Assembly: GCA_001600635.1 (NCBI GenBank)
Contig: BCKL01000010.1
Coordinates: 743,573 to 807,572 of the forward strand
DNA: 64,000 nucleotides
Reading direction: 5' to 3'
DNA from: Leucosporidium creatinivorum
Taxonomy: Eukaryota; Basidiomycota; Microbotryomycetes; Leucosporidiales; Leucosporidiaceae
Part shown: positions 46,692 through 58,945 of the stretch, piece by piece
Position numbering within the stretch: position 1 is the stretch's first letter
Layout: each line of letters opens with the position of its first letter
Translations under genes and position numbers: made by a program
Notes under the pieces: model-generated
Databases searched by the model: none
What the model was told of the DNA's origin: nothing
Seen by the model: the letters and a program-made list of their open reading frames with translations, nothing else

Positions 46692-46978
46692 GTTGGTGAG
46701 GCTGTAGGGAGGTAGAAGTAGGGAGACGACAAGATCGGGAGAAGGAAAGAAGAAGGGAGAGAGGTGGAGCGGCCACTCCGGCCGGCTCAAAGGGGGGGCG
46801 AAATTCAAGAGTAAAGCAAGTAAGCATAGTTTGTTAGTTGAATTAAATTGATTACTCCTTTGGATTTTTGCGGCCAAGTCAGGCCAAGCTCGGACGCACT
46901 TTTGACTTTTCGCTCTCTCCTCTGGTCGCTTTCTCACCTCGGCTATACCAGGCTACAGCTTCGACTCGACTCGAAAGA
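46692..46978. promoter_or_regulatory. Divergent promoter of FMN1 and RRP12
   Basis: The two start codons face away from each other across only 287 bp, so this interval must contain both promoters. It is notably AT-richer at its right side (aattaaattgattact) than the flanking coding DNA. I see no clear TATA box. Confidence 0.6.
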
Positions 46979-49900
46979 ATGGAGGAAGCTACTACGCTAG
47001 AATTAGCGTTTACCAAGATTCGAACGCAGACTACGTCGGGAGTAGCAGCAGTTCGACGCCCTGCGACCCTCCTCACCGCCATCGACTCTACTCTAGCTAA
47101 AGAGGATGGTTCATCAATTCCCCCTTCCGCTTACTTGGTCGCATTAGTCTCCACTTTAACTCAATTGACTAGTAACCCTGCTGCTGCTAAACAATCGGGG
47201 GGCGACAAGAGGGAATTATTGGAAGCTACTTTATACTTACTCTCCCTCCTCACTCCTCATTTGGATCAACTCTTGTTACGCTCTAAAATTACTTTACTAG
47301 CCACCTTACAACCTCTGTACCCTTCCTTTCAACCCAACGCTCCCCCTCTTAAATCTCTCATCTCCATCTCGCAACCCATCCTCGCCGCTCTCTCCCCCGC
47401 TCAATTGGAAAAGGACCTCCCCGCCCGCACCGTTTACGCTTCCATCCTCTCCCTCTGCGGTGACGCCCGCCCTAAAGTCCGTCGTCGCGCTCAAGAAGCA
47501 GTCGCCGCTCTCCTCTCGTCCCCTCCCCCTCCTGCCATTGCTCATCCTTATGCCGAGGAAACCGCCGGATGGATCTTGGAGAGGTTGGAGGATGCCGTCA
47601 AGGGTGCCAAGAGGGGTGGGAAGAAGGATTTGGCGCCGGTTCAGGCCGCTGCTGGAGCCAAGGGAGGAAAGGGAGCCGAGAAGGCCAAAGAGGCGGCCAA
47701 GGCCGTTGGAGGTCAGCAGGAGGAGGCGGGAGGGTCGGACGAGTCGAGGGCTATCGCCCTCTTGACCTTCATCAAGAACCTCGGTACCGCTTGGGATGAC
47801 AAGGTGCGGTCTGGAGCTGTTTCTTCTTGCTTCGGCGTTGGTTGGCTGACTCTCTTTGCTCGACTTTGAACAGGCCACCCCCGCCCTCCTTCCCACTCTC
47901 CTTTCAACTCTCACCCTCTCCTCCCCCCACCTCACTCTCGCCGCCCTTACCCTCCTCTCCCACCTCTTCTCGGCCGCCCGCGCCGCCGATTCCCTCTCGG
48001 CCAACTCGGTCCAAGAGACCCTCGAGGCGCTCATTGATGCCAAGCCCAAGGGCGCTGAAGGAGAGGGAGGAGAGAAGTTGATGGCTGGCTGGGTCGAGGG
48101 TATTGGAGAGGGAATGGTCGCTTTCGCTAGGTGGGTTTCTTTGGTCGACTCGGCGTCGGTGACGCAGAGGCGTTGACGGTGATGCTGACCCTCGCTCAAC
48201 TCTACACAAACAGGACCAACCCCGCTGGCGCCCTCGCCCAAACCTCCAACGCCTTCCCCAACATCCTCCCCTTCCTCGCCTCGGCCACGACCGCCCCTCT
48301 CCGCCTCGCCACCGAGACGGCTCTCGAGCTCATGATCCGCCACTGCGTCACCGACGCCGAGATCCTCGCTGCTCTCGCCATCCAACCTACTTTCAACCCT
48401 TCGGCTAACGTCAAGCAGCAGCGCCCTACCGAGGGAGCAGGAGCCGCGCTCCTCGACCTCATCGACCTAGTCGATAAGAGTCTCACCTCCCCCCGCTACG
48501 CCGCCAACGCCCTACCCCACGTCCTCTCCCTCGCCAAAGCCCTCTTCCTTCGCCTCCGCCTTCGTCCCGCGACCTCCGATCCCAACGCCCGGCCGACCCC
48601 CGCCGCCTCCTCCCTCCTCTCCAAGACGCTCGTCCTCATCGGCAAGATGCGCGAGGATGACCGCTTCGAGTGGAAGCGCGAGGCCGAGGGAGTCCTAGAC
48701 GCTGCCGTCAAGGTCTGTGGACCCGAGGCCGTCCTCGAGATCATGCCCCTCGGACTCGAGGATGGAGCCAACCCCGGCAAGGCGCGCGCGTGGCTCCTTC
48801 CCCTCCTCAAGCCGAGTATCACCAATACCAGGTTGGGCCACTTCAAGGACGTGTTCGTCCCGCTCTCGGCGCAGATGTTTGCGAAAGCCGAGGCGGCGAG
48901 GGCGGGGGACAAGGGCATGGAGGCGAAGGTGTGGGAGACGCTCGTCGGGCAGATCTGGGCGCTCTTGCCGGGATACTGCGAGTACCCGACGGATCTGGTA
49001 GAGGCGTTCGATACCGACTTTGTCACCCTCCTCGCCAACGTCCTCTACACTCAACCGCTCCTCCGCGCGGCCATCTTCCGCGCCCTCTCCACTCTCATCA
49101 CCACGACATCGACCCTCGCCTCTTCCACCTCCCCTCCCGAACTCCTCGCAGCGCAATTCGGCCTCACCCCTCAAGACGGCAAACTCTCGCTCGCCCATCT
49201 TCAAACCCTCGCGGCAACCATCCTCGGCGTGAGCTTCAACGTCTACGGCAAGCTCGCGAGAGGGGAGGGTGCCTTCATCCTCACGACCGTGGGCGAGTGG
49301 ATGGCCGTCCTCCCCCCCTCCGAGTTGGTCGAGACCTACACTCGCGTCGAGAGCCTCTTGGTGCAGGCGCTTGCGGTCCCCCTCCCGCCGAAGAAGGGAC
49401 ATGGCGCCCCGACGACGGACGACGGCCTCATCCCCCCCACCCACGCGCTCCTCGACATCCTCATCGCCCTCATCCCCCATGCTGGACCCGTGGAGAAGAG
49501 GTTCTTTGATCTTGCCATGGGCGAGACGGTGTTGGGCAGTCAGGATCAGGCGGTGCAGAAGAAGGGGTATAGGATTTTGAGCAGGCTGGCGGAGGAACGC
49601 GAGGGCAGAGTGATTGAGGGGAGGGTGGGAGAGGTGATTGAGAAGTTGGTGGAGAGCGCGGGCAAGGTCGCCAATGGGGCTAAGAGGGTGAGTTGGAGGA
49701 GCTTTCGGCGTTTTCTGTTCTCTCGCTCGAGGTGTAGCTGACGAGGGATGAACGCTCTGACAGGACCGCACCGTCCTCCTCTCGACGCTCGTTCCCCTCC
49801 TCCCCCCCACCTCGCTGCACCACCTCCCCTCCCTCATCCCCGAAGCCGTGCTCGGCACCAAGGAATCCAACGAACGCACCCGCGAAGCCGCGTACGAGTT

Positions 49901-51566
49901 GATTGTCCTCATGGGTCGCAAGATGGCCGAGGGGGGAGAGATTAGTAGGCATTTGGTCAAGGGTATGGGTGCCGAGGAGGAGGGAATGATGGTCGAGGAG
50001 GATGTTGCCAAGGCCAGTGTGGAGGAGTTCATCACGATGGTTAGTGCGGGGCTGGCGGGAAGCAGTCCGCATATGATCTCGGCGACGATTACGAGTCTCA
50101 GTAGGCTGGTTTTCGAGTTCCACGGTGAGTTCTTTGAGCTTTCGTCGTCCTTCGCCGAGCACGAGTCGAACTGAGCTGAAGTGAGCTGACTCGTCTCTCT
50201 CGCACACGACAACAACAGCCTCCATCCCCGAAGCGACCCTCAACGAGATGCTCGAGACCATCATCATCTTCCTCAGCTCGGCCAACAGGGAGATGGTCCG
50301 CTCCGCCATCGGCTACGTCAAAGTGTGCATCGTCTCCCTCCCCTCGACCATCGTGCAGCCCTCGCTCCCGACCCTCATCCCCGCGTTGATCAACTGGTCC
50401 CACGAGCACTCGAACCACTTCAAGGTCAAGGTCCGCCATATCCTCGAGCGCTTGATTCGCAAGTTTGGGGCCAATGAGATTGAGCAGGTCTGCCCCGAGG
50501 AGGATAGGAAGTTGGTGCAGAATATTAGGAAGAAGCAGGCGAGGAGTAAGAAGAAGAAGGCGGCCAAGGCGGAGGAGGGAGAGGATGAGGAGATGGAGGA
50601 GGTTGAGGTGAGTTTCGCCGAGGGTTTGCTTCTGCTCGTCGAGGTCACTCGCTGACCCTCCTATGATATCACACAGGACGCCCCCAAGCCTCAAGTCGCC
50701 GGTCGCTCGGCCTACGACGAGGTCCTCTACGGCTCCGACTCGGACGTCTCGGCTGGAGGATCGGACGACGAGCGCGCCGCCCCCGCCGCTGCTGGAGGAG
50801 CCAAGAATCGCAAGGCCATGCAGCGCAAGAACAAGCGCGAGGAGGGCGCCTTCATCCACGAGGGAGACGATGAGGTTCTGGATCTGTTGGACGACAGGAT
50901 GATGAGCAAGATTTCGGGTGAGCTTTGTTCGCCCCTTCTCATATCTCGCAGAGCTTGCGCTGACTCGCTCGCTTCACTCGCACAGCCGCTCGCCCTACCA
51001 AAGCCGCTCCTCGCAAGCCCCTCAAGTCGCACTTCAAGACCGATTCCTCGGGCCGCATGCGCATCAACGAGGACTCCGACTCGGACACGGAAGCGGCCGC
51101 TCGGGACGGCGCCATCTCCTCGATGGGAGCTTACCTCGAGGCTATGCGCGGGGAGGATGGACATACGAGGGATAGCAAGGGCAAGGCCAAGTTTAACAAG
51201 ACGCAGGGGAAGAGGGCGAGGGGCGATGGGGAGGAGGAAGGGGATGTTCCGGTTACCGAGGGGCTGAGGGAGTTGGATATCGAGAAGGGCAAGAGGAATA
51301 AGAAGGTCAAGAGGGAGACGGTGCAGATTGGTGGCGAGTTCAAGGCCAAGGTGAGTCCTTGCCTCTTCTCTCCTCGTCTTCTCCGAGCTCGGCTGACCCA
51401 CTCTTCTCGACTCTCACAGCGCGCCGGCGGAGACGTCAAGAAGAAGGATGGCATGGCTCCTTACGCCTACGTTCCCCTGTCCAACGTCGCGGGCAAGAAG
51501 AGCGGCAGGGGCCCCAAGATTGGCATCACTGGCTTGAAGAAGCAAGGCAAGGGCAAGAAGGAGTAG
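46979..51566 (+). CDS. RRP12: RRP12-like ribosome biogenesis and export factor
   Basis: HEAT-repeat nucleolar protein needed for maturation and nuclear export of both ribosomal subunits. Starts at ATG 46979 (MEEATTLELAFTKIRTQTTS). The NUC173-type helical core spans the first two thirds: ILSLCGDARPKVRRRAQEAV, AIALLTFIKNLGTAWDDK, TNPAGALAQTSNAFPN, VWETLVGQIWALLPGYCEYP, LFEAFDTDFV-like and NREMVRSAIGYVKVCIVSLP. The Lys-rich C-terminus (GGDVKKKDGMAPYAYVPLS, then GITGLKKQGKGKKE) matches the family tail. Length, about 1,370 residues over nine or so exons, fits. The first 450 bp use TTA/TTG/GCT-rich codons, unlike the CTC/GCC-rich rest. Confidence 0.92.
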
Positions 51567-52264
51567 AGCGTCGAGTGGGAGATGGTATGGGAGGGGAGTA
51601 ATGATACCGCTGTTTTCCTATAGCTGATGTCGACTTCGAGGCCGAGTAGAGAAATGGACATGAGCGAGACTCGCGAAGGGCTAGTGTGCGCCGAGCTGCA
51701 GGCAGAGGGGAAGCTCGAAGTGAGGTCCGAGCTGTACCTTTGCGAAGATTGTAGCTGATATCTCGACATTCTCACAGGTCGCAGCCAGTCTGTAGCTCTA
51801 CATCAACGACGTTGAAAAAGCCGATCGAGTCGACCTCTCCTCCCTCCGGCTCGGCGCTATCCCGCTCCTCTCGCTGTCAACCAACGCTCAGGGCGAGGCT
51901 CCGGGAAGGTTCTGTAGCTTCATGTGAGCACCCACGACACTTCACCGAGCAATTCACCAAGACCTCGAGACTAGCGTCGGCTGACGAGCTGGGACGACCT
52001 CTCTCGCTCTTTCAGCTGAATCGCCTCTTTCCCTCCTGCTTCTACCTCGTCCTTCTCCGTCTCTTCATCTCTCTTCTGCGTGTGTAGAGGGCTACACAAG
52101 CCAAGGAACTACTCTTCTACACTAGAACTCCCCTCTTCTTCCTCCCTCTCCCTCTCCTCCCCTCCCGCTTCTCGTCAGCGAAGACCCTCTCATCTCCCCA
52201 ATCTCGCTTCTCCTCGCTTTATCCCACCCGTCTACCGAGCTACACAGCTCGCAGAACCAGTAGC
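51567..52264. other. Intergenic region, 698 bp
   Basis: Spacer between RRP12 and the RING/RRM gene. The last 190 bp are C/T-rich, typical of fungal promoters or leaders. Nothing else seen. Confidence 0.5.
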
Positions 52265-55200
52265 ATGCGCTCCGCCACGCCCAATACTCCACCTCATACT
52301 CCCTCTCATCAGCCGCCCGCCCTCGCTGGAGCTGGGGCGCCCGTCAAAGCTTCGGGAGGGAGAGGATTCCCAGAGGTCGAGGATCAAGTCAAGAATAGTC
52401 CGAGTCAGAGTGCCGAGAAGGTCGCGAGGAGGAAGGGAAGAGCGAGCACGTCGACGCCGAGCGGAGCTAAGACGGCGGGGGAAGGTGAGTCGAGCGAGAC
52501 CCGAGCTGAACGAGGCCGAGCGACAGGGCAGAAAGCTGACTGCCGATCCCACTGCATTACAGTGAGCTCCGGTCCTCGTCGTGCTTCCTTCTCGCTCTCC
52601 TTCACACCTATTCGCCCCGTCCCCGACAAGATGGACTTTGATTCGGCCGCCAGCTCGCCCGCTGTACTCGCTAGGCAGCAGCAAGAGTTCCAGACTACCA
52701 TGCAGGTGAGCAGATTCCCGTCTGCTCCGACCGAGCATCAGAGCTGACTGCTCATTCGCTACAGAGCTCCAACTCGAAGGCTCACGCCTACGTCGCTCCT
52801 CATCGCCGTTCTTCTTCCTCCTCGACCACCACTCCAAGCTCGTACAGCCCCAAGTCGCTCTCCTACTACGATCGCAGCGGCCTCCCTCCCGCCGAAGACA
52901 GCTACTACAGCTCCTCGCCCTGCCACTCCCACTCGGGCTCGCGCTCGTCTTCCTACGCCTCGGCGCGCGGTTCCCTCGGCTCGCTCGCCTCCTCCATCTC
53001 TCCTCACGACATCGGCACCACCCACGGCTCACCCTCTCCCACCACCTACACCCACAAGAGTCGCTCCAGCTCGGGCTCGTGGAAGCACGCCCACGAGTTC
53101 CCGCCTCCGGTTCCCCCGGCCGCCATCATCTCCCGTGGACCCTACGAGGACCCTCCTCGTCACCCTCACCCTCTCGCTATCTCCGAGACCGAGGAGCTCG
53201 AGTCGAACGATACGAGCAGCTGGGCGGATGAGGTCGAGGAGTTTGAGCGCTCGAGAAGCTACGAGGACGACGACGCTGAGGAAGTCGATTACGAGCCGCC
53301 TCCTTCCGAGTGGTCGAGGCGCCCTTCCCTTGCTGATGGAGAGGAGCTCGAGTTCCTCGTCAGGATCGGCAAGAGGAAGGGCAGCTCGGCGTTCATGACC
53401 TCGAGCGGCATCGACGTTCCCAGCCCGGTTTGGGAGGAGCACTTTGACGAGGAGGAGCTGAGGATCCCTACCAGCAACGCTTTGGGGGCGAGGAAGGTCG
53501 AGATCCCCAAGAGTAGGAAGGTGTTGATCGGCCCTGCTGCTACCCTCGACTCGGAGGAGAGCGACGAGAACGTCTGCACCGGCTGTGGAAGCCCTCCCGT
53601 CCCCAGCTTTGTCGCTCTGGTGAGTCTGGCGCTTCGGCATCTCGCTCGACGCTAAGCTGACCCTCGCTCCCTTACATTACAGGTCCCCTGCGATCACCTC
53701 GTCTGCCACACCTGCCTGAACGCCCTCATCAACGCCGCCGCTCACAAGCCTCCTCGCCCCATGGCCTGCTTCGCCTGCGGATCCCACGTCGACTCGTTCC
53801 TTCCGGCATGGGAGGGCGTAGGAGCCGCCGCTGGAGGAAGGATCGGTCTCGTCGAAGCGCTGCAAGAGTCGCTTCGTAACGGCGAGGGAAGGAAGCCCAT
53901 CGCGACGGATCCGATTGCTCCTCCTGTCGAGAGGAGGAGTGAGAGGAGGAAGAGGAGGAGTAGTAGCGCGACGACGACGATTGCGGTGGCGCTGAAGGGT
54001 GGAGAGGGGAAGGAGAACGTGCCCGAGATCGTCGCCGAGGGAGGAAGGGCTTCGACGACCAAGAACAGGAATCGCTCGTCCTCGTCCAGCTCCATCATCT
54101 CGGTTGTCGGACACGGCGCTCATCTCCTTTCGCCTCTTTCCCTCAAGTCCAAGAAGTCTCGCTCCGTCCTCGCCACCGGATCCCTCTCCCAAGTCGAGTA
54201 CGAAGCCTCGGCCTCCCTCTCGCCTCGTCGTTCTCGCTCCAACTCGACCACCTCCGCCGTCAACGCGAGCAAGACGAACCCCTCCACTCCCTCTCGCCAG
54301 CCCCTCATGTCCCGCTCCAACTCCCCCACCCCCTCCCGCTCGAGGAGGAACTCGCACTCCTTCCACTCGCCTGCGCACACTTGCTACGGCACCGACGAGA
54401 CGGAGATGGATCCTGCTACTCCTGATCTTTCGACCTCGTTCACTCCGTACAAGCTCGTCGAGGCGATGGGAAGTGGGCCGCAGACGCCCGTCGCTTTCGG
54501 CGGAACCGGCCAGGCGAGGGTGTTGGGAAGCGGTGGAGTGGACTGGACGGTGCAGGAGGGTGTCAAGTGAGTGTCGTCAGCTTTGAGAAGGAGGCTGCGT
54601 AGTCGAGTCGAGCTGAAGCTCACCTTACCGACCTGCAGAAGCTCCCGATCGCACGCCGAGGCCTCCCCTGCACCCATCGACTGGCCTGTCGTTCGTCTCG
54701 ACAACGTGAGCCGTGTCTTTGTACTCCCAGTTCACGAGAAGAGCGCTGACCTCTGCCTCTGCACCTTACACAGATCCCCTGGGACATCACCGTCGCCGAG
54801 GTGGAGGACTGGCTCCCCGCCGAGACGCTCGCTCCCATCGAGCAGTGCGTGATGGCGGTTCACATCCTCTGCAACCGGTTTGTCTTGTCCTCCACTCGTC
54901 TTTCCTCCACTCTCACTTAGCGCTCGCTGACCCTTCAACTGCTCTCCTACAGCTCCGACGGCCGCACTCTCAACCAATGCTACGTCGAGGCTGCTTCGGT
55001 CGCCGCTGCGAGGACGATTGTGAGGAGTCGCGATGGCAAGAAGATGCGTCACCGTCCTGTCCACGTCACCCTCTCGAGTCAAGGAGAGTTCCTCAACACC
55101 GTAAGTACTCGGTTTTGCCGTTCAGTCGCCGCCGAGCTGCGCTGAAGCTCGTTCACGCGCAGATCTTCCCCACTTACGACCCTGGCTTCGTCGGGCTGCA

Positions 55201-56313
55201 AGCCAACAAGTGCATCACGCCGTGCCCTCTTCTCATGCAGACGGAGCTCACGGGTCTTCTCTCGCTTTGCAAGCTTGAGGTGGGTTCCAGTTTCTCATTC
55301 GCTCGCGCACTTTCGCTGACCTCGTCGAGGCTCGATATATAGTCTCCCCACGCTGCCAAGATTAAGGAGCGCCCCTACTTCAACATCATCTCCATCCTGC
55401 AGAAGGTGAGCCCGCTGTCATCATAAGAGCCGAGCGCCGAGCTGACGGTGGCTTCTCTCGCAGTTCCCCTGGTATCAGCCCGAGACCTGGAACAGTCAGC
55501 AGATTGTTCGTCTCTACAGCACGGCCTGCGGTGAGTACTGTCGCAGCACTGCAGCGACGAAGTGAGCTGACTTGTTCGCTCCTCAGCTGCCGTCGAGATT
55601 CTCGGCGCTCTCCAGAACGAGATCCCCGAGTGGCTCGACATCCTCACTGCTTTGGTGAGCTATGATGAGAGTGCAAGATGGACGCGAGCGCTGACCTGAG
55701 CTCCAACAGGCCGATGCCGTCGTAGCCTGCCCTGCTTTCCGCCCTCATCAGAAGGCCAAGCTGATCAAGAAGACCGGCTTCCACCACTCGAGGTACCCTG
55801 TGAGTTCAGCTAGCTTCGTTCAAACGCGAGTAATACTCGATCGCTGACCCCGTCATCAAACGACAGGACCTCCCTCTAACCAAGAAGTCCGCTCGCGACC
55901 ACACCTCGCCCTCCGGCTTCAGCTTCTCGCCTCCCTCCCTCCGCGAGACATTCGTCACCGTCAACCACGCCAGTCTCATCGACAAGGGATCTCCCAACCC
56001 TTCCCACCTTCTCCACCTCGCTCCCGGCGCTCACGACTACGACTCGGACATGACCTCGCCCACTTCGTCGCCAAAGCGCCCGCTCCTCGCTCTCCCCGCC
56101 TCGGCTCGTCTGTCCAAGACTACCTCGGCGCCCAACCTCTTCTCGCCTGGATATACCTACCCCATTCCTAGCGCTTCGCCGCAGAAGAAGTCGACGCCTG
56201 GCTCGAGCAAGCATCGTCGTGTCTCGTCGATTGCCAAGCAGCTCGGCGTGGATGATGACCTCGTCAAGGCTGTTGTCGAGCAGTTGGGACTCGGCGGTGG
56301 TGGGAGGGTGTAG
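52265..56313 (+). CDS. RING-like zinc finger plus RRM protein
   Basis: Starts at ATG 52265 (MRSATPNTPPHTPSHQ). A long Ser-rich, disordered N-terminus is followed by a Cys/His cluster: CTGCGSPPVP, PCDHLVCHTCLNALINAA and MACFACG, resembling a RING-type finger. After a second Ser/Arg-rich linker comes an RRM-like domain: VVRLDNIPWDITVAEVEDWL, GRTLNQCYVEAASVAAART, RPVHVTLSSQGEFLN. The C-terminal half has a conserved-looking helical region (FPTYDPGFVGLQANKC, LTGLLSLCKL, FPWYQPETWNSQQIVRLYS) and ends SIAKQLGVDDDLVKAVVEQL. About ten introns. The order suggests an RNA-binding regulator, possibly with ubiquitin-ligase activity. I cannot name an orthologue. Confidence 0.78.
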
Positions 56314-56694
56314 GGTCGTCTTGGTGTTCTCGCTTGCTTCCTTCCTCGTCTCGTTTGTCTCGCTGCACCCCCTCTCGCATTTATCGGCCTTGTTCTTCGC
56401 ATGTCGCCCTCTAGTATCTCGTATCGCCCTCGTTTTACCTCGTCGGCCCAGTCCCCCTCGCATTAGTACCGACAGCAATGTCAACGCAGCATCTGTCCGT
56501 ACGCAGCTATCTTTGGGGCGAGACTGAGAGGCAAGCTAGGCGAAGTGCGAGGATTGAACCGAGAATGCGCGCGACTGATGGCAAGGTGAAGCACAAACGC
56601 AGAGCCTCGCATATCAATCACCAGTCTCTCCTATCGGTACAACAGAATGCTATGCCTCCTCCCTCGTCCCCTCTCGAAACGCGCTGAGCCGAGC
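56314..56694. other. Convergent 3' region
   Basis: This 381-bp stretch lies between the ends of the RING/RRM and zinc-finger genes. A T-arm-like gattgaacc at 56553 is not part of a foldable tRNA. Confidence 0.45.
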
Positions 56695-58098
56695 TCACTT
56701 GCCCTCGCCGGTCCAGCCGATGGGCATCTTGAGTGGCTGATGCGAGTAGTCGTTGAGGTACTTGTCGAGCTGGGAGCGTTCGGTGTCGTCGGCGTTGAGG
56801 CTGTCGGGACGTCGGACGGCAAGGAGTGCAGCCGAGGAGGGGAAGGGAAGGAGGAGAGAACGGAGTGAGCTTCGAGAAACAGCAGCGATCGAGAACGATG
56901 ACTCACCCAGCGCACTCCTTCACCATGACCCTCTTAATCAACTCCTCACACTCAGCCTTCAACTCGGCCTCCCTCCCACCGAGCACCTCCACCTCCCCCG
57001 CCATCCCCTCATGCTCCCCCATCGCCGAGGCCCACTTAGCCCTCAGCAGCACATACGCCACAAACCCTTTACTCTTCTCCGGATGCTCATGGAATAACCT
57101 CAGTTCCTCCTCGCTCCATTGCTCCCCTCCCCCCAAGCCGGCTTCATCATCGTCCTCCCCTCCTCCTCCGCCGAAGGTTGAATCGTCGTCCGCACCGCCG
57201 TCCATCGAGTCGACCGAGCCGGCGCGGGCTGCAGCTGCTTTTTTGGACTTCTTTGAGGGTGGCCGACGCGTGGGGAGGATGATCTCGCCGTGTTGGATGC
57301 GCATGTGCTTTTGGAGCGCATCGGTGCGGGTGAAGGATTTGTCGCATTCTGATGGGGCGAAGAGGAGAGAGGGAGAGGCGAAGACGAGCGAGGGAGCGTG
57401 AGGAGAGGGAGTGGGGGAGAGGGATGCGAGAGGAGCACGGCGGGTAGCGAAGATCATGGCAGAGTCAGCTCGCTCGTCTCGGGGATAGAGGGCAGAAGCT
57501 TAGAACTCACCTGGTCGTGGACAGTTGAATGGCTTCTCTCCCGTATGGCTTCTCAGGTGCGACAGCAGAGCAAACTTGGACGTCTGATTCTTGCCTCGGC
57601 GCGGGCATCCTGCCCAGTCGCAGGTGTAGATGAGAGCCTTCTTGGTACCGGCGTCGTTCGGGTTGATGGGAAAGGCGTGTACTGTACGCAAAGGAGAAGG
57701 TCAGCAGGGTGCAGAGCCCTAAAGCTGAGCAAGCTCGACTCACCCGAGTGCAGATGCTCCATCATCGGCTCCAGCTCCCAGAACTCTTCCTTGCAATCCC
57801 CCCACTGACACTGCGCCGTACTCAACATCTTGGGATCAAACAACTCATCCTCGACAGCCGCTGCACCCCTCTTATTCCTCCCCTTGCCCTTCTTCACTGG
57901 CGAGATGTGGTCCGGGTCGTCCGAGAGATCGTCTTCGAAGGAGTGGTGGGAGGCGGGTGGACCGATGTCGCCATGGGCCGAGAGGGAGGAGATGGAGGAG
58001 GAGCGGGAACGTTGTGGTCGAGGAGTGTTGAGCGAGGGGGAGGGGGAGGCGGAGGCGATGGACGCCGAGCGGGAGCGGGTCTGCGGTCGGGAGGCCAT
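56695..58098 (-). CDS. C2H2 zinc-finger protein, Iec1-like (INO80 complex subunit type)
   Basis: Starts at ATG 58098 (MASRPQTRSRSASIASASP). After a Ser/Arg-rich N-terminus come clustered C2H2 fingers: CQWGDCKEEFWELEPMMEHL, then CDWAGCPRRGKNQTSKFALL with SHLRSHTGEKPFNCP, and CDKSFTRTDALQKHMRIQHG. The first two have the long CXXXXC spacing. A Gly/Asp-rich linker follows, and a helical C-terminus ends LKMPIGWTGEGK. The finger arrangement is like that of Iec1 of fission yeast, a subunit of the INO80 chromatin remodeller. The match is from memory, so a different zinc-finger regulator is possible. Confidence 0.7.
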
Positions 58099-58945
58099 AT
58101 TGACGGTGGAGCTGTGTGCGAGAGGGAGTAGATCAGTGAGGAGGTCCTGAGATAGCTTGGAGCGCTGCAGGAGGAGGATCTCGGCGGCGAGAGGTGGCAC
58201 AGCGCGATCGGCTCGAGCTCTTCTCCCCTCGCAGCGTGAGCGGTTCAACCGAGAGACAGACACTACGGAGCACGCTCATCAGCAGCCTCTACTCTTGGCT
58301 CGTGCAGAGCAGGGAACTGCCAAAACCGCTCGAGCGAGCTCGTCTCTCGTCAGCCTCGCGGGCTCATCAAGCTCGGCGAGCCTGAGTGGGGAAGCTCAGC
58401 GATCGCAAGCAGGCACGGCAGCAAGCTCTACAGCATCGCTGCAGAGCCCAGCTATCGAGATGCCGCTCCGCTCCCTCAACCTCAGCTTAGACGCGCCCAG
58501 CTCCCGAGCGGGTGCAGCTTGTGCAGGGGTGCTAATAGCTTGAAGCAGCCCACCAGGAGGCAACGCACTATTACTCACCTGCAACCTATTCACCTGCTCC
58601 TACAAAAGCGCGCGACGGCGAGAAAGAGTTCGAGATGGGAAGCGGGGCGTGTTGGTCGAGGCTGGGAGGTCGAGCGAGTGCTGGGAAGGGTGGGAGAGCA
58701 GTAGAGAAGTAATCTAGAGGTCGGAATGAGCCGATTTGAAGCTGTATCTGAGTTGAGACTGAGGACGAACGAGCGGTACAAAGCCAAGAGACGACCTCCC
58801 GCTCCTTCGGTTTCTACTGTATCTTGCTCGCTTGCTCCTCGACTCGCGGAAAGCTGTAGGACGCTAGGACACATCACTGCTGTCTTGCACTCACTCTCGC
58901 CCTTCGGCCCACCTGCAAAGGTTCTTGGATTCCTCTCGCTTCGCC
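58099..58945. other. Divergent spacer, 847 bp
   Basis: This stretch lies between the start of the Iec1-like gene and the F-box pseudogene. It should hold the Iec1-like promoter. Short open frames without support. Confidence 0.45.

Noticed and set aside
48695-50215. Long minus-strand open frame (506 codons) opposite RRP12
   Set aside because: It lies antisense to clear RRP12 exons and crosses their introns without its own splice logic; it is a by-product of GC-rich codons.
56545-56575. A possible tRNA T arm (gattgaacc)
   Set aside because: The flanking bases cannot form a T stem, and no acceptor, D or anticodon arm is present.
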